NCBI RefSeq assembly: GCF_030125375.1
Contig: NZ_JASJUU010000007.1
Coordinates: 311,416 to 375,415, forward strand
Direction: 5' to 3'
Origin: Pseudoalteromonas umbrosa
GTDB lineage: Bacteria; Pseudomonadota; Gammaproteobacteria; Enterobacterales; Alteromonadaceae
Length of the DNA stretch: 64,000 nt
The position numbers were made by a program, and so were the translations under genes. Below the pieces are notes generated by a model. It ran no database searches and had not been told where the DNA came from. It saw nothing but the letters and a program-made list of their open reading frames with translations. Shown piece after piece: positions 1-9,045 of the stretch (its first letter is position 1; each line of letters opens with the position of its first letter).

Positions 1-1393
1 AATTATCGGAATTAACCTGCCAATGCGCATTCATATCCTGCCAAAAATGTATCTCGCCATGGAGCTCATCAATGCCAATGGGCTTTATAAAGCGCGGCCC
101 AGTCATGAGCTGTTGCTGATGGGCACTTACGCTGACCACACCACGCTGCCCCAGCCAGTTAATTTCAAGGTCTAAACCCGTAAGGCCTGGTGCAGCATCA
201 CTTTCAAGCCATGCAATATTTTTTGCAAGACCCCAAACATTGATGCCGCTGTCTGCTTGCCAAGTGACCTTAGCCTTATTGAGCTCGCCTTTAAACTGGC
301 TTTTCTCTATGCCTTTCGCCCAATCGTATTTTGTCAATGCAAGGGCATGTGCTACCGGCTCTAAATCAAATTGCTGTAGCCAAAACATGCGCTGAGTGCT
401 CGACCATTGACCCTGAAATCGTGTTGGCTGATAATTATGATCGTTGCTGACGAAAGTAAACTCAGAGCTAGTCAATAGCCAACCAGTTTCAGACGGCTCA
501 ATTAACAGCTGCCCACTTTCTAGGCCTAATTTATTTAACCTATTTTTATCACTCCAAGTCACGTAGCTAGGCTCAACTTGAATTAATATGTCACTTAATT
601 TTCCCTGCTGCAGCTGAGTCCAAAGCTGTCCATTTATGCTGGCACTGAGGCTGCGATAACTATCATCTAAATGCTCATCAATTAAGTCTAATACATTTAG
701 ATCATTAGCTTGGAGGTAAATATCGCCTTCAATTTCTTGCAAAGTTTGTCCTGAAAGCTTAACTCGGGTATTTAAACTCCCCTTGGATAAACTTGGAAAA
801 ACAAGTCGGCCTTCACCATGGTGTGCATTAGTGCTATTTTGCCAAACCATATCTTGTATAAGTATGGTGTGTTGCAGATCCTGCAATCCAAAAAAGTGAA
901 CCTCACTATTTTGGACCGAGAAATGCCCAGTTTCACCTAAAAATAATCCTTCTATCAGTGCCTGTTGCTCAAACTCTCCTTCATTAGCACTGTCTTCCAA
1001 ATTAAGCCTATCTAGATGAATATTCGCTTTAAAACCATCAAGCACAAAATAATTGGAAACTAATTGCCATTGCCGCAGAGACTGAACAACGTTAACCTGC
1101 AAGCTGGTATTATCAATATGTAGAGAAATAGGAGCATTTTGGTTATCTTCAAAGCTTACATTTTCAAGCACAAGAGCAGGTCCAGTGCCTTGCCAACTCG
1201 CACTAATTGAGCCAATGCTCAACTCAACATCAAGTTGACGGTAAATCAAAGATTCTATGCTATTTTTGTAATCATTAGCGTACGGCAAGCTCAGCTTCAA
1301 CAGAGAAACCAAAACCGCAAGCATAACCAAGGTTACAGCAAAAGCTTGCCAAACCTTTCGAATACAAAAAAAACAAATTGTTTTGGGGTGCAT
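1..1393 (-). CDS. yhdP: YhdP family envelope protein, N-terminal part (runs off the left edge)
   Basis: Very large AsmA/TamB-like family protein of the inner membrane and periplasm; in E. coli YhdP takes part in phospholipid transport between the membranes. About 464 N-terminal residues are visible and the frame stays open to base 1, so the gene continues outside the window. The protein begins MHPKTICFF and has one membrane segment at about residues 14-34, then a long beta-rich periplasmic stretch (LSIGSISASWQG near residue 58) typical of AsmA-like proteins. The ATG at 1393-1391 follows the rng stop codon after only four bases, so the two genes are surely co-transcribed. The order mreBCD-maf-rng-yhdP is the same as in E. 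coli, which supports the name as much as the sequence does. Confidence 0.88.
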   Translation of the reverse strand, partial: MHPKTICFFCIRKVWQAFAVTLVMLAVLVSLLKLSLPYANDYKNSIESLIYRQLDVELSIGSISASWQGTGPALVLENVSFEDNQNAPISLHIDNTSLQVNVVQSLRQWQLVSNYFVLDGFKANIHLDRLNLEDSANEGEFEQQALIEGLFLGETGHFSVQNSEVHFFGLQDLQHTILIQDMVWQNSTNAHHGEGRLVFPSLSKGSLNTRVKLSGQTLQEIEGDIYLQANDLNVLDLIDEHLDDSYRSLSASINGQLWTQLQQGKLSDILIQVEPSYVTWSDKNRLNKLGLESGQLLIEPSETGWLLTSSEFTFVSNDHNYQPTRFQGQWSSTQRMFWLQQFDLEPVAHALALTKYDWAKGIEKSQFKGELNKAKVTWQADSGINVWGLAKNIAWLESDAAPGLTGLDLEINWLGQRGVVSVSAHQQQLMTGPRFIKPIGIDELHGEIHFWQDMNAHWQVNSDN

Positions 1394-1399
1394 ATCGGC

Positions 1400-2872
1400 C
1401 TACATCATTACCACATCAAACTGCTCTTGGCTGTACAAGTTTTCAGTTTGGATACTTACTTGCTTCCCAATAAACAGCTCTAGTTCAGCTAAGTTATGAT
1501 ACTCATCATTAACCAAGGCCTCACTCACAGCAGCAGATGCATACACCATAAACTTATCCGCATCATATGCTCGATTTACTCTGACAATTTCACGCAATAT
1601 CTCATAACAAACCGTTTCTACGGTTTTCAGAGATCCTCTACCAGAACAAGAGGGACATACATCACATAAAATATGCTCTAGACTTTCTCTTGTGCGCTTT
1701 CTCGTCATTTCAACTAAGCCAAGCGCTGACAGCCCATTAATATTTGCTTTAGCGCGGTCCTTTGCCAGTGCCGCTTCGAGTGAATGTAATACTCGACGTT
1801 TATGTTCATCGGAAACCATATCAATAAAGTCGATTATGATAATACCGCCTAGATTCCTTAACCTAAGCTGACGCGCAATAGCAGAAGTTGCCTCAACATT
1901 GGTATTGAAAATGGTTTCTTCTAGATTTCTGTGGCCAACAAATGCCCCTGTATTCACATCTACAGTCGTCATGGCTTCTGTTTGATCTATGATTAAATAG
2001 CCGCCTGATTTAAGTTCAACTTTACGATGCAGCGCTTTTTGTATCTCAGCCTCGACATCAAAAAGATCAAAAATCGGACGCTCGCCAGGGTAATACTCCA
2101 AAGTTTCAGATAATTGAGGTACAAACTCTTCTGTAAACGTCTTCAACTGCTGATACGTCAACTTCGAATCAACACGAATACGTTCCATATCTTCACCAAC
2201 GTAATCGCGTAGAGTACGGAACGCCAGCGTCAAATCCTCATGCAAGATACTTGCTTTGCTGGTCTTTCTTCGCTTGCTAACAATTTTTTGCCAAAGTTTT
2301 TTTAGAAACTCTGCGTCATGCTTTAACTCTGCTTCAGCAGCTCCTTCAGCTGCAGTGCGAACAATAAAGCCACCATTTTCATCGTTATATTGGGCAACAA
2401 TATGTTTAAGACGGTCGCGCTCTTCTTCTGTTTCAATTCTTTGACTAACACCAACGTGCGTTGCATCAGGCATAAAAACTAAGTAACGAGAGGGGATGGT
2501 AATATCCGTGGTTAAACGCGCTCCTTTGGTACCGATTGGATCTTTGACAACCTGCACCATAATGAATTGGCCCTGCTTAACCAGCTCTCTAATATCCTGT
2601 ACCTTTTTAATTGGCTGATGATCAACAGCTTCTTCAATAGAAGCACTACTGACAATATCTGAGGCATGTAAAAAAGCAGCTTTTTCTAGGCCAATATCAA
2701 CAAACGCAGCCTGCATTCCCGGTAGCACTCGGCTCACTTTGCCTAAATAGATGTTACCAACAATGCCTAAGTTACCGACGCGTTCAACTTGCACTTCTTG
2801 CAGCACACCATTTTCAATGAGTGCGACTCGACTTTCACTTGGTGTTACATTGATCAATAATTCGCTACTCAT
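1400..2872 (-). CDS. rng: Ribonuclease G
   Basis: Single-strand-specific endoribonuclease of the RNase E/G family; in E. coli it matures the 5' end of 16S rRNA and turns over some mRNAs. At 490 residues it has the short RNase G length and lacks the long C-terminal scaffold of RNase E. An S1 RNA-binding domain begins near residue 39 (GNIYLGKVSRVLPGMQ). The two metal-binding catalytic aspartates are seen as D305 (TTVDVNTG) and D348 (IIIIDFID). A zinc-link-type CPSC motif lies at residues 406-409. Its start overlaps the end of maf by 8 bases, showing translational coupling within the mreBCD-maf-rng-yhdP operon. Confidence 0.96.
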   Translation of the reverse strand: MSSELLINVTPSESRVALIENGVLQEVQVERVGNLGIVGNIYLGKVSRVLPGMQAAFVDIGLEKAAFLHASDIVSSASIEEAVDHQPIKKVQDIRELVKQGQFIMVQVVKDPIGTKGARLTTDITIPSRYLVFMPDATHVGVSQRIETEEERDRLKHIVAQYNDENGGFIVRTAAEGAAEAELKHDAEFLKKLWQKIVSKRRKTSKASILHEDLTLAFRTLRDYVGEDMERIRVDSKLTYQQLKTFTEEFVPQLSETLEYYPGERPIFDLFDVEAEIQKALHRKVELKSGGYLIIDQTEAMTTVDVNTGAFVGHRNLEETIFNTNVEATSAIARQLRLRNLGGIIIIDFIDMVSDEHKRRVLHSLEAALAKDRAKANINGLSALGLVEMTRKRTRESLEHILCDVCPSCSGRGSLKTVETVCYEILREIVRVNRAYDADKFMVYASAAVSEALVNDEYHNLAELELFIGKQVSIQTENLYSQEQFDVVMM

Positions 2873-3443
2873 CTCGACCCGCCATAAATGCTTGAATTAA
2901 TTCGTCTGTTTCATATAAAGGTAGTCCGACTACAGCAAAATAACTACCTTTAAGCTGTGTTACAAATCGTCCACCGAGACCCTGTATACCATAACCACCG
3001 GCTTTATCTTGTGGCTCTTGGCTTGACCAATATTGTTCTATCTCTGAAGCTAAGAGTACTTTGAAGGTCACCTCAGTAATGACTGTTTTACTCATCACTG
3101 TCTGATTATCTGCCAGCGCAATCGCAGTCATCACTTGATGCGTGTTGCCTGATAGCTTTGTCATCATAGAGATAAAGTCGTCTTTGTTTACAGGCTTACC
3201 AAGTGCTTCTCCATCAGCGACAACAATCGTATCACTACCTAAAACAGGACGGTTCTCACTTCCTATTCCAACTCCACTTTGTGCTTTGAGCCTAGCCAAG
3301 CGCTCAACTAAAGCTTCAGGTGCTTCATTTGGCAAAGCTCGCTCATCCGCATCGACAGAAAATTGCTCAAAATCGTAACCAAGCTGGCTCAATAACTCTT
3401 TGCGGCGTGGAGATGCCGAAGCCAAATATAATTTTACGGTCAT
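2865..3443 (-). CDS. maf: Maf/YhdE-type nucleoside triphosphate pyrophosphatase
   Basis: House-cleaning enzyme of the Maf family, of the YhdE subfamily that hydrolyses dTTP, UTP and modified pyrimidine nucleotides to monophosphates. Visible signatures are the N-terminal SASPRRKELL (about residues 9-18) and LGSDTIV with the expected catalytic aspartate near residue 71. The 192-residue length is normal. The start codon overlaps the mreD stop as TAATG, and the 3' end overlaps rng. Position between mreD and rng matches E. coli yhdE. The subfamily assignment rests mainly on synteny, so the exact substrate is an inference. Confidence 0.93.
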   Translation of the reverse strand: MTVKLYLASASPRRKELLSQLGYDFEQFSVDADERALPNEAPEALVERLARLKAQSGVGIGSENRPVLGSDTIVVADGEALGKPVNKDDFISMMTKLSGNTHQVMTAIALADNQTVMSKTVITEVTFKVLLASEIEQYWSSQEPQDKAGGYGIQGLGGRFVTQLKGSYFAVVGLPLYETDELIQAFMAGRDE

Positions 3444-3919
3444 TAACGGATCCTAAAATGTCTACGGTACTTCCTTAGCAATAGGAAGATCCAAGGCCAA
3501 CACAACATACCAACCAAAGCCGGCCATAAATATGCAGGATTAAAGTAAATATCTAATAAGAAATGATTTAGCCAAAACTGCAATAAGTGGTACAGCGCTA
3601 AAAACAAGCCTATTAACATGGCTTGCTGCCACAAGGAGAAGTTTCTTAACTTCTGGAAATTACTGACTGTAATATATATGCACACTGAGTAGGTCAATGA
3701 GTTAACCCCCAAAGGAGAGCCTACAGCCAAATCCATGATCAGACCCGTGCACCATGCCCAGCCAATATTAACCCTGTGCGGTAACGCAATTGACCAATAC
3801 ATCAATACTAATAGGACCCAATCTGGTCTAAAAGGTTCTAAAGAAAAGGGTAATGGCATCAATGCCATAATAAGCGCAAGAAACACGCTAAACGTGATAA
3901 AAGAAAAGCTACGGCTCAT
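3443..3919 (-). CDS. mreD: Rod shape-determining protein MreD
   Basis: Polytopic inner-membrane member of the MreBCD elongasome, which positions lateral cell-wall synthesis. The 158 residues are almost entirely hydrophobic, with about five to six membrane segments and the FRPDWVLLVLMYW stretch near residue 31 typical of MreD. It starts 11 bases before the end of mreC and ends on the first base of maf, so it is translationally coupled on both sides. No unusual features. Confidence 0.94.
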   Translation of the reverse strand: MSRSFSFITFSVFLALIMALMPLPFSLEPFRPDWVLLVLMYWSIALPHRVNIGWAWCTGLIMDLAVGSPLGVNSLTYSVCIYITVSNFQKLRNFSLWQQAMLIGLFLALYHLLQFWLNHFLLDIYFNPAYLWPALVGMLCWPWIFLLLRKYRRHFRIR

Positions 3920-4751
3920 TACTTACCTCCGTATCGTTTTCCCCTAAAATAACCAGTAGTCTAATCCTGTCTAACTGCGCAATAGGTTCAGCATACACTT
4001 TTGCAAAAGGCAGTCCTTCATCTCTGTCAATCTCAGTAACAACGGCGACTGGATAACCCTCAGGAAAGCGACTCCCTAGACCTGAGGTCACTAAGATATC
4101 GCCGATACGAATATCCAAACTGTGTGAGACATGGGCTAATTGCACCAAATTGATCTTGCCAATCCCCTCGACTACCATACTGACATCATTACGTAAGATC
4201 CGAACTGGAGTCGCATGGGTCGTGTCTGTCATCAACAATACACGGGAGGTTGTGGTGCCGACATGAGTCAATTGACCTACTAATCCCAGTTCATCAATAA
4301 CAGCTTGCCCTTCTGATACGCCATCAATCGTGCCCTTATTAATAACAACCTGATGATTATATCGATTCGAACGCACAGACAGTACCTGAGCGATTTGGCG
4401 GTCATGGGACTGTCGTGACGAAGCCCCCAGTAGCGCTCGCAGCTCGTTATTTTCTTTTAATAAAAATTGGAATTGCTGAAGCTGCTCACTTTGCAAAAGT
4501 TGCTTGGCGCGCAAGGTTTCATTCTCGTCTAGGAGCCGATCTCGCGTATGTAAGCTTTGTGCACTCACATTAAATAGTTCGTATGGGATGTTAGCGGCAT
4601 ATAATACTGGGCTAACTAAGGTATTCAGTGTCGTTCTGACAAAAGTACCACCAGCGGTATACCTGTCACCTATGATGAGGATAATACTAAGCACAACTGC
4701 GACAGTAAGTCGCAGTTGTAAAGAGATGCTTCGGCCAAACAGTAAATTCAT
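3909..4751 (-). CDS. mreC: Rod shape-determining protein MreC
   Basis: Bitopic inner-membrane protein with a periplasmic beta domain that activates the elongasome peptidoglycan synthase. One membrane helix lies at about residues 12-30, followed by a coiled coil (roughly 65-105, LLDENETLRAKQLLQSEQL) and the MreC core with INKGTIDGVSEGQAVI and the GLGSRFPEGYPVAVV motif. The length of 280 is slightly short, with little C-terminal tail. Its start codon shares one base with the mreB stop. Confidence 0.95.
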   Translation of the reverse strand: MNLLFGRSISLQLRLTVAVVLSIILIIGDRYTAGGTFVRTTLNTLVSPVLYAANIPYELFNVSAQSLHTRDRLLDENETLRAKQLLQSEQLQQFQFLLKENNELRALLGASSRQSHDRQIAQVLSVRSNRYNHQVVINKGTIDGVSEGQAVIDELGLVGQLTHVGTTTSRVLLMTDTTHATPVRILRNDVSMVVEGIGKINLVQLAHVSHSLDIRIGDILVTSGLGSRFPEGYPVAVVTEIDRDEGLPFAKVYAEPIAQLDRIRLLVILGENDTEVSNEP

Positions 4752-5794
4752 CAGTCGTAACTAAATACATCGCCACCATGCATATCAATCATCTCTAGCG
4801 CTTTACCACCACCGCGTGCAACACACGTAAGAGGATCATCAGCAACCACGACAGGGATTCCAGTCTCTTCCATCAGCAATCGATCTAAATCTTTTAACAA
4901 TGCGCCACCGCCTGTTAAGACCATGCCATGCGCTGAGATATCAGATGCCAACTCAGGTGGAGATTGCTCTAGCGCAACCATCACTGCACTCACAATCCCC
5001 ATTAGTGGCTCTTGTAATGCTTCTAAAATCTCGTGTGAGTTAAGTGTAAACGAACGTGGTACACCTTCTGCTAAATTACGTCCGCGCACTTCAATTTCAA
5101 TTGGTGTTTCACTCTTAAAAGCAGAACCGATTTCATGCTTAATATGCTCCGCAGTTGCTTCACCAATTAAGCTACCAAAGTTACGTCTTACATAATTAAT
5201 GATGGCTTCATCAAATTTGTCACCACCAATACGCACAGAGGAAGAATAAACCACGCCGTTAAGTGAGATGATCGCAACTTCTGTTGTACCACCACCGATA
5301 TCAACAACCATTGAACCCGTTGCCTCAGATACTGGTAAACCAGCACCAATTGCTGCGGCCATTGGTTCTTCAATCAAGTATACCTCACGCGCACCAGCTC
5401 CCATGGCTGACTCACGGATCGCACGCTTCTCAACTTGTGTTGCACCACACGGTACACAAATTAATACGCGTGGACTTGGACGCATAAAGTTATTGTTGTG
5501 AACTTGCTTAATAAAATGCTGAAGCATTTTTTCCGTCACATAGAAGTCCGCAATAACACCATCTTTCATAGGCCTTATCGCTTTGATATTACCTGGTGTT
5601 CTACCAAGCATCTGCTTTGCAGCTGTACCGACAGAGGCAACACTTTTTGGTCCACCTGCTCGCTCTTGACGAATTGCCACAACAGAAGGCTCGTTCAATA
5701 CAATACCTTCTTCTTTAACATAAATCAGTGTATTCGCCGTGCCTAAATCAATAGACAGGTCATTTGAAAATAATCCACGTAGCTTTTTAAACAT
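4751..5794 (-). CDS. mreB: Rod shape-determining protein MreB (bacterial actin)
   Basis: Cytoplasmic actin homologue that forms membrane-bound filaments and guides lateral wall growth. The 347-residue protein has the N-terminal amphipathic membrane-binding start (MFKKLRGLFSN), the phosphate-1 loop LSIDLGTANTL (about 13-23), the phosphate-2 region VVDIGGGTTEVA and the adenosine motif VLTGGGALLKDL. It heads the mreBCD-maf-rng-yhdP run. The 124 bases upstream contain two hairpins, so it may have its own promoter there as well as read-through from the upstream SUMF1-domain gene. Confidence 0.97.
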   Translation of the reverse strand: MFKKLRGLFSNDLSIDLGTANTLIYVKEEGIVLNEPSVVAIRQERAGGPKSVASVGTAAKQMLGRTPGNIKAIRPMKDGVIADFYVTEKMLQHFIKQVHNNNFMRPSPRVLICVPCGATQVEKRAIRESAMGAGAREVYLIEEPMAAAIGAGLPVSEATGSMVVDIGGGTTEVAIISLNGVVYSSSVRIGGDKFDEAIINYVRRNFGSLIGEATAEHIKHEIGSAFKSETPIEIEVRGRNLAEGVPRSFTLNSHEILEALQEPLMGIVSAVMVALEQSPPELASDISAHGMVLTGGGALLKDLDRLLMEETGIPVVVADDPLTCVARGGGKALEMIDMHGGDVFSYD

Positions 5795-5829
5795 GAGGCT
5801 GGGTAACCTTAAAGAATTCTTTTAACTAA

Positions 5830-5852
5830 GCCGCAGTAATTGTCACTGCGGC
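5830..5852 (-). terminator. Hairpin in the mreB leader
   Basis: Perfect 8-bp inverted repeat GCCGCAGT / ACTGCGGC around a 7-base loop, 36 bases upstream of the mreB start. It lacks a downstream T run on the minus strand, so it could be an attenuator or mRNA-stability hairpin rather than a true terminator. Confidence 0.4.
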
Positions 5853-5894
5853 AAAAATAATTAAGTCTACAAAGTGCTAACTGCACTTTAGCTG

Positions 5895-5916
5895 AATGCG
5901 CCCAACTCGGCGCATT
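5895..5916 (-). terminator. Hairpin directly after the SUMF1-domain gene
   Basis: Perfect 8-bp stem AATGCGCC / GGCGCATT with a 6-base loop, beginning three bases after the stop codon of the upstream gene. There is no clear T tract. The location suggests a transcript end or processing hairpin separating that gene from mreB. Confidence 0.45.
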
Positions 5917-5918
5917 AT

Positions 5919-7931
5919 TTATCTTTCACGAACCAATCTAAAACCGATATAATTAGCTCTAAAATCAGGCGCTAAAGCTAGGCGTGTTGATACCCTAGCC
6001 AAGCTAGGTGCAAAGTTCCATGCACCGCCTCGCACCGTCACATCTTCTTGAGAAGCACGCTTTTGCGTCCATTCCCAAACATTGCCGACGGTATCATATA
6101 AACCATAGTTATTTGGTGAAAACTCACCAACTGGGGATGGACTTTTATTTGACCACTCACTGCCACACCACCCACAATTTGCCAGCCCTCTACCAATCTC
6201 ATTACCCCAAGGGTATTCTGAACCTGTTCCGGCTCTGGCTGCATATTCCCACTCTACTTCATTTGGCAGACGGTATTGAATACCTTGCTCCGCAGATAAC
6301 CAGTTTGCATATGCTTTTGCATCTTCATAGGTAACACAAACTACAGGGAAGTTTTCCGCTTGCTCAAAACCTGGATTGCTCCAATTGTATTCGCTTTCCC
6401 AAATAGGCTCGCCATTTTTGTAATGTGCACACCCAGTGCCTTTTTCAGCTTCTGTTTGATATCCCGTGCTAGCAATAAACTGTCTAAACTCTGCTACCGT
6501 CACCTCATTGCTTTGCATCGCATAGGAGTGACTGAGCACTTTCTCCACCACTGGGCGCTCATTAGCAAGTCCATTACCTGTTAAGTCACCCATTTGGAAT
6601 GTTCCTGCAGGAATAATCACCACTTTATTTTCAATCAAGTTAGGCGTCACTGATTTTTGTACAGTGCTTGGACGCTCTACTTGCTCTCTTTGCGGTGTCG
6701 GTGCAGCAATCGACTCAGGCTTTTTTATCAATTTGGCATTTATCGTTCGCGCACGCCTTACGTCAATTCTAGCTTTATAAGACTCATAACCTAATTTACG
6801 GATCTCAATGTCATAAGATCCTGTAGGAACACTGACAACTAGCTTAGTAGAACCATAACTTACGCCATCAATAAATACTTCATCATCATAAACATTAGAC
6901 CGTAAAGTAAGATCAACCTGCCTGTCTTGAGGTGCTTGTTGAATGACTTGTGATTTAATTTCTGTCTGTGGTTGCAATGCCGCTACACTAGGCACACTTG
7001 GTTTGGGTTTATCAAGCTCATCTTTAAAAGTAAGCTGGCTGTCACTGAATGTCGTTGGGTAACTTGCTTGATAACCTACAGATAATGGCGTGCCGTACTC
7101 GCTACAAAAGCGATTATCCAGCGCTAATAAGCCACATAAGCGGCTATTATTGACGTCACCGCGCATCGTCACACTTAGATTAACGCTATAATTACCCTGA
7201 CCGCTGAATGCACTGCCAATCACATGGCTGCTCACTACCTGTACTTGCGCACCAGCTAAGTGCCTCTTCGGCTCTACAATTCGTTGTTCTGTTAGGTTTG
7301 CAAATATCTGATCAATAAAGCGTTTAGTTGCTTTTTGTAGACCTAATTGCTGACCCCTTTGCTCACACGCAGCAAGCGTTTCTGTCCGCTTACAGTTAAT
7401 AGTGTGTTCGACTTCTAATGTGCCTTCACGGGTAAACTCGTTGCGTAGCCGCTCTACTCGCGCTGTGCTTAATTGATCTTTTAAGCTCGCAAGCGTATTA
7501 ACTAGGGTGTGTTTACTGACGCGAATTTGCTCTATATCTTTGCGGTGCGATGCTATGGCCGCTAACTGCATCGCAATATCTTCTTTATTCGATTTATGAT
7601 CAGCAACAGACTGCTGATACCTCATCTGCGCAGCTGAAATATCAATAGAAGGATCATCAATCAATCGACGATATAAATCATTCATGGCGTCGAGTGCCTG
7701 ATTCTTTTCTTTATCCAACTCTGTTGAGTTGGTCCTCAACAATTCAAGTTGTGATTGTAAACGGGCTTCTTCAGCCACGTGCTTGTCTAAAATCTGAGTA
7801 TATCTATCTAACTCAGCCTGTTTTTCGGAGCGCTCTGACTCGATAGCTGTCACAGTCGCAGTATCTTGTGCCCAAACACTTACAGACAATAAGGCGGCAG
7901 AGACAAAAAGAGATAAAGGAGCAATTCGCAT
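5919..7931 (-). CDS. Secreted coiled-coil, PEGA and SUMF1 (formylglycine-generating-enzyme-like) domain protein
   Basis: Exported protein of unknown role. From the chosen start (MRIAPLSLF, ATG at 7931 with GGAAT upstream) it has a signal peptide (1-21, ending VWAQ), a coiled coil (about 25-165), a beta-rich middle (about 220-300), a PEGA domain (about 340-400, FIDGVSYGST then LGYESYKARI) and a C-terminal SUMF1 domain (about 436-670). The SUMF1 fold is clear from IPAGTFQMG, RLPNEVEWEYAAR, GNVWEWT and YIGFRLV. The copper-binding cysteines of true formylglycine-generating enzymes should lie after the VRGGAW motif; here that stretch reads NFAPSLARVSTR, so the domain is probably a binding or structural fold, not a sulfatase activator. 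It is read towards mreB. An alternative ATG at 7940 and a TTG at 7946 are less likely. I infer a periplasmic envelope role. Confidence 0.85.
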   Translation of the reverse strand: MRIAPLSLFVSAALLSVSVWAQDTATVTAIESERSEKQAELDRYTQILDKHVAEEARLQSQLELLRTNSTELDKEKNQALDAMNDLYRRLIDDPSIDISAAQMRYQQSVADHKSNKEDIAMQLAAIASHRKDIEQIRVSKHTLVNTLASLKDQLSTARVERLRNEFTREGTLEVEHTINCKRTETLAACEQRGQQLGLQKATKRFIDQIFANLTEQRIVEPKRHLAGAQVQVVSSHVIGSAFSGQGNYSVNLSVTMRGDVNNSRLCGLLALDNRFCSEYGTPLSVGYQASYPTTFSDSQLTFKDELDKPKPSVPSVAALQPQTEIKSQVIQQAPQDRQVDLTLRSNVYDDEVFIDGVSYGSTKLVVSVPTGSYDIEIRKLGYESYKARIDVRRARTINAKLIKKPESIAAPTPQREQVERPSTVQKSVTPNLIENKVVIIPAGTFQMGDLTGNGLANERPVVEKVLSHSYAMQSNEVTVAEFRQFIASTGYQTEAEKGTGCAHYKNGEPIWESEYNWSNPGFEQAENFPVVCVTYEDAKAYANWLSAEQGIQYRLPNEVEWEYAARAGTGSEYPWGNEIGRGLANCGWCGSEWSNKSPSPVGEFSPNNYGLYDTVGNVWEWTQKRASQEDVTVRGGAWNFAPSLARVSTRLALAPDFRANYIGFRLVRER

Positions 7932-8142
7932 ATATTCCATTCCCAACAGCGGCAGTTGTTTTGGTCTTTGTTATTTTTGATGTTTTAATGCTCAATGCTA
8001 TGTACTTACGAAGTAAAACACAAGCCTTGCACAATTAATATCTGAGTTTACAACTATTAGTCACGTACTTACCAGTGTTCTGAGCACATTTTCATGAAAT
8101 AATAACCTCAAAGCGTTTATTTACAGATAAATCAAAAATCAA

Positions 8143-9045
8143 ATGAAGACTTCAGGCCACTTAGAATCACCTCTACAGTCAATTAGGCATCCTTTATTAG
8201 AAGCCAAAAAAATAAAATTGCTGGTAAAAAGAGATGATCTTCTTCATCCCACCGTGCAAGGAAACAAGTGGCGAAAGCTTAAATATAATCTTGAAGAACT
8301 TAAACGCCAGCAATGCCGCTCTCTTGTCACCTTTGGTGGACCTTTCTCAAATCACTTATATGCAACAGCCATGGCCAGTAAGCTGTTCAATATCCCTGCG
8401 GATATTATTGTGAGAGGCCCACACCTTGATGCAGCAAATCCAACTATCCGCTTTGCCAAAGCATGTAACGTCAACCTACATCCCGTCACTCGAATAGAAT
8501 ATCGACAACGTCATGATCCTGATTACCTTGCTCTGCTCAAAAAGCGATTTCCCAATGCTTTTATCATACCTGAAGGTGGTAGTAACCAATTTGCTTTGCA
8601 AGGCTGCGAAGAATTAGCACGCTCTTTACCTAAAAGTGACTATGTTTGCTGTGCTGTTGGTAGCGGTGGAACGCTAGCCGGTATACTTGATGGACTTAAC
8701 CTCTCCGTAAAGCTTATGGGGTTTGCAGTACTAAAAGGGGCTGAGTATTTAAATGAAGAAGTCGTGAATCTAAACCCAAAGGCAATGGCTCAAAAAAATT
8801 GGCAAATACTGACGCAATTTCATGGTGGGGGTTATGGTAAATTTTCACACGCACTTTGGCAATTCTGTCAAACAATGCGGCGTGATTATAATTTGCCTCT
8901 AGAGCCTATCTACACAGGCAAAATGATGTATGGACTTTGGCAATTGATTGAACAAGATCACTTCCCAAAACACAGCCGAATTATCGCCATACATACAGGA
9001 GGTCTACAAGGCTTAGACGGTCTTCGCTATCGTGAGTTAATTTAA
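8143..9045 (+). CDS. PLP-dependent ACC deaminase/D-cysteine desulfhydrase family enzyme
   Basis: Fold-type II PLP enzyme, 300 residues, cytoplasmic. The PLP lysine is K42 in QGNKWRKL; the substrate-binding loop GGPFSNH lies at 65-71 and the phosphate-binding GSGGT at 173-177. Known members either open the cyclopropane ring of ACC or desulfhydrate D-cysteine to pyruvate, ammonia and H2S; without the key active-site comparison I cannot choose, though most gammaproteobacterial homologues of this length are called D-cysteine desulfhydrase-like. It stands alone, divergent from the SUMF1 gene, and its stop overlaps the convergent csrD gene by 9 bases. Confidence 0.85.
   Translation: MKTSGHLESPLQSIRHPLLEAKKIKLLVKRDDLLHPTVQGNKWRKLKYNLEELKRQQCRSLVTFGGPFSNHLYATAMASKLFNIPADIIVRGPHLDAANPTIRFAKACNVNLHPVTRIEYRQRHDPDYLALLKKRFPNAFIIPEGGSNQFALQGCEELARSLPKSDYVCCAVGSGGTLAGILDGLNLSVKLMGFAVLKGAEYLNEEVVNLNPKAMAQKNWQILTQFHGGGYGKFSHALWQFCQTMRRDYNLPLEPIYTGKMMYGLWQLIEQDHFPKHSRIIAIHTGGLQGLDGLRYRELI

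Noticed and set aside
5919..7931. SUMF1 protein as a sulfatase-activating enzyme
   Set aside because: No sulfatase gene nearby and the catalytic cysteines are missing.
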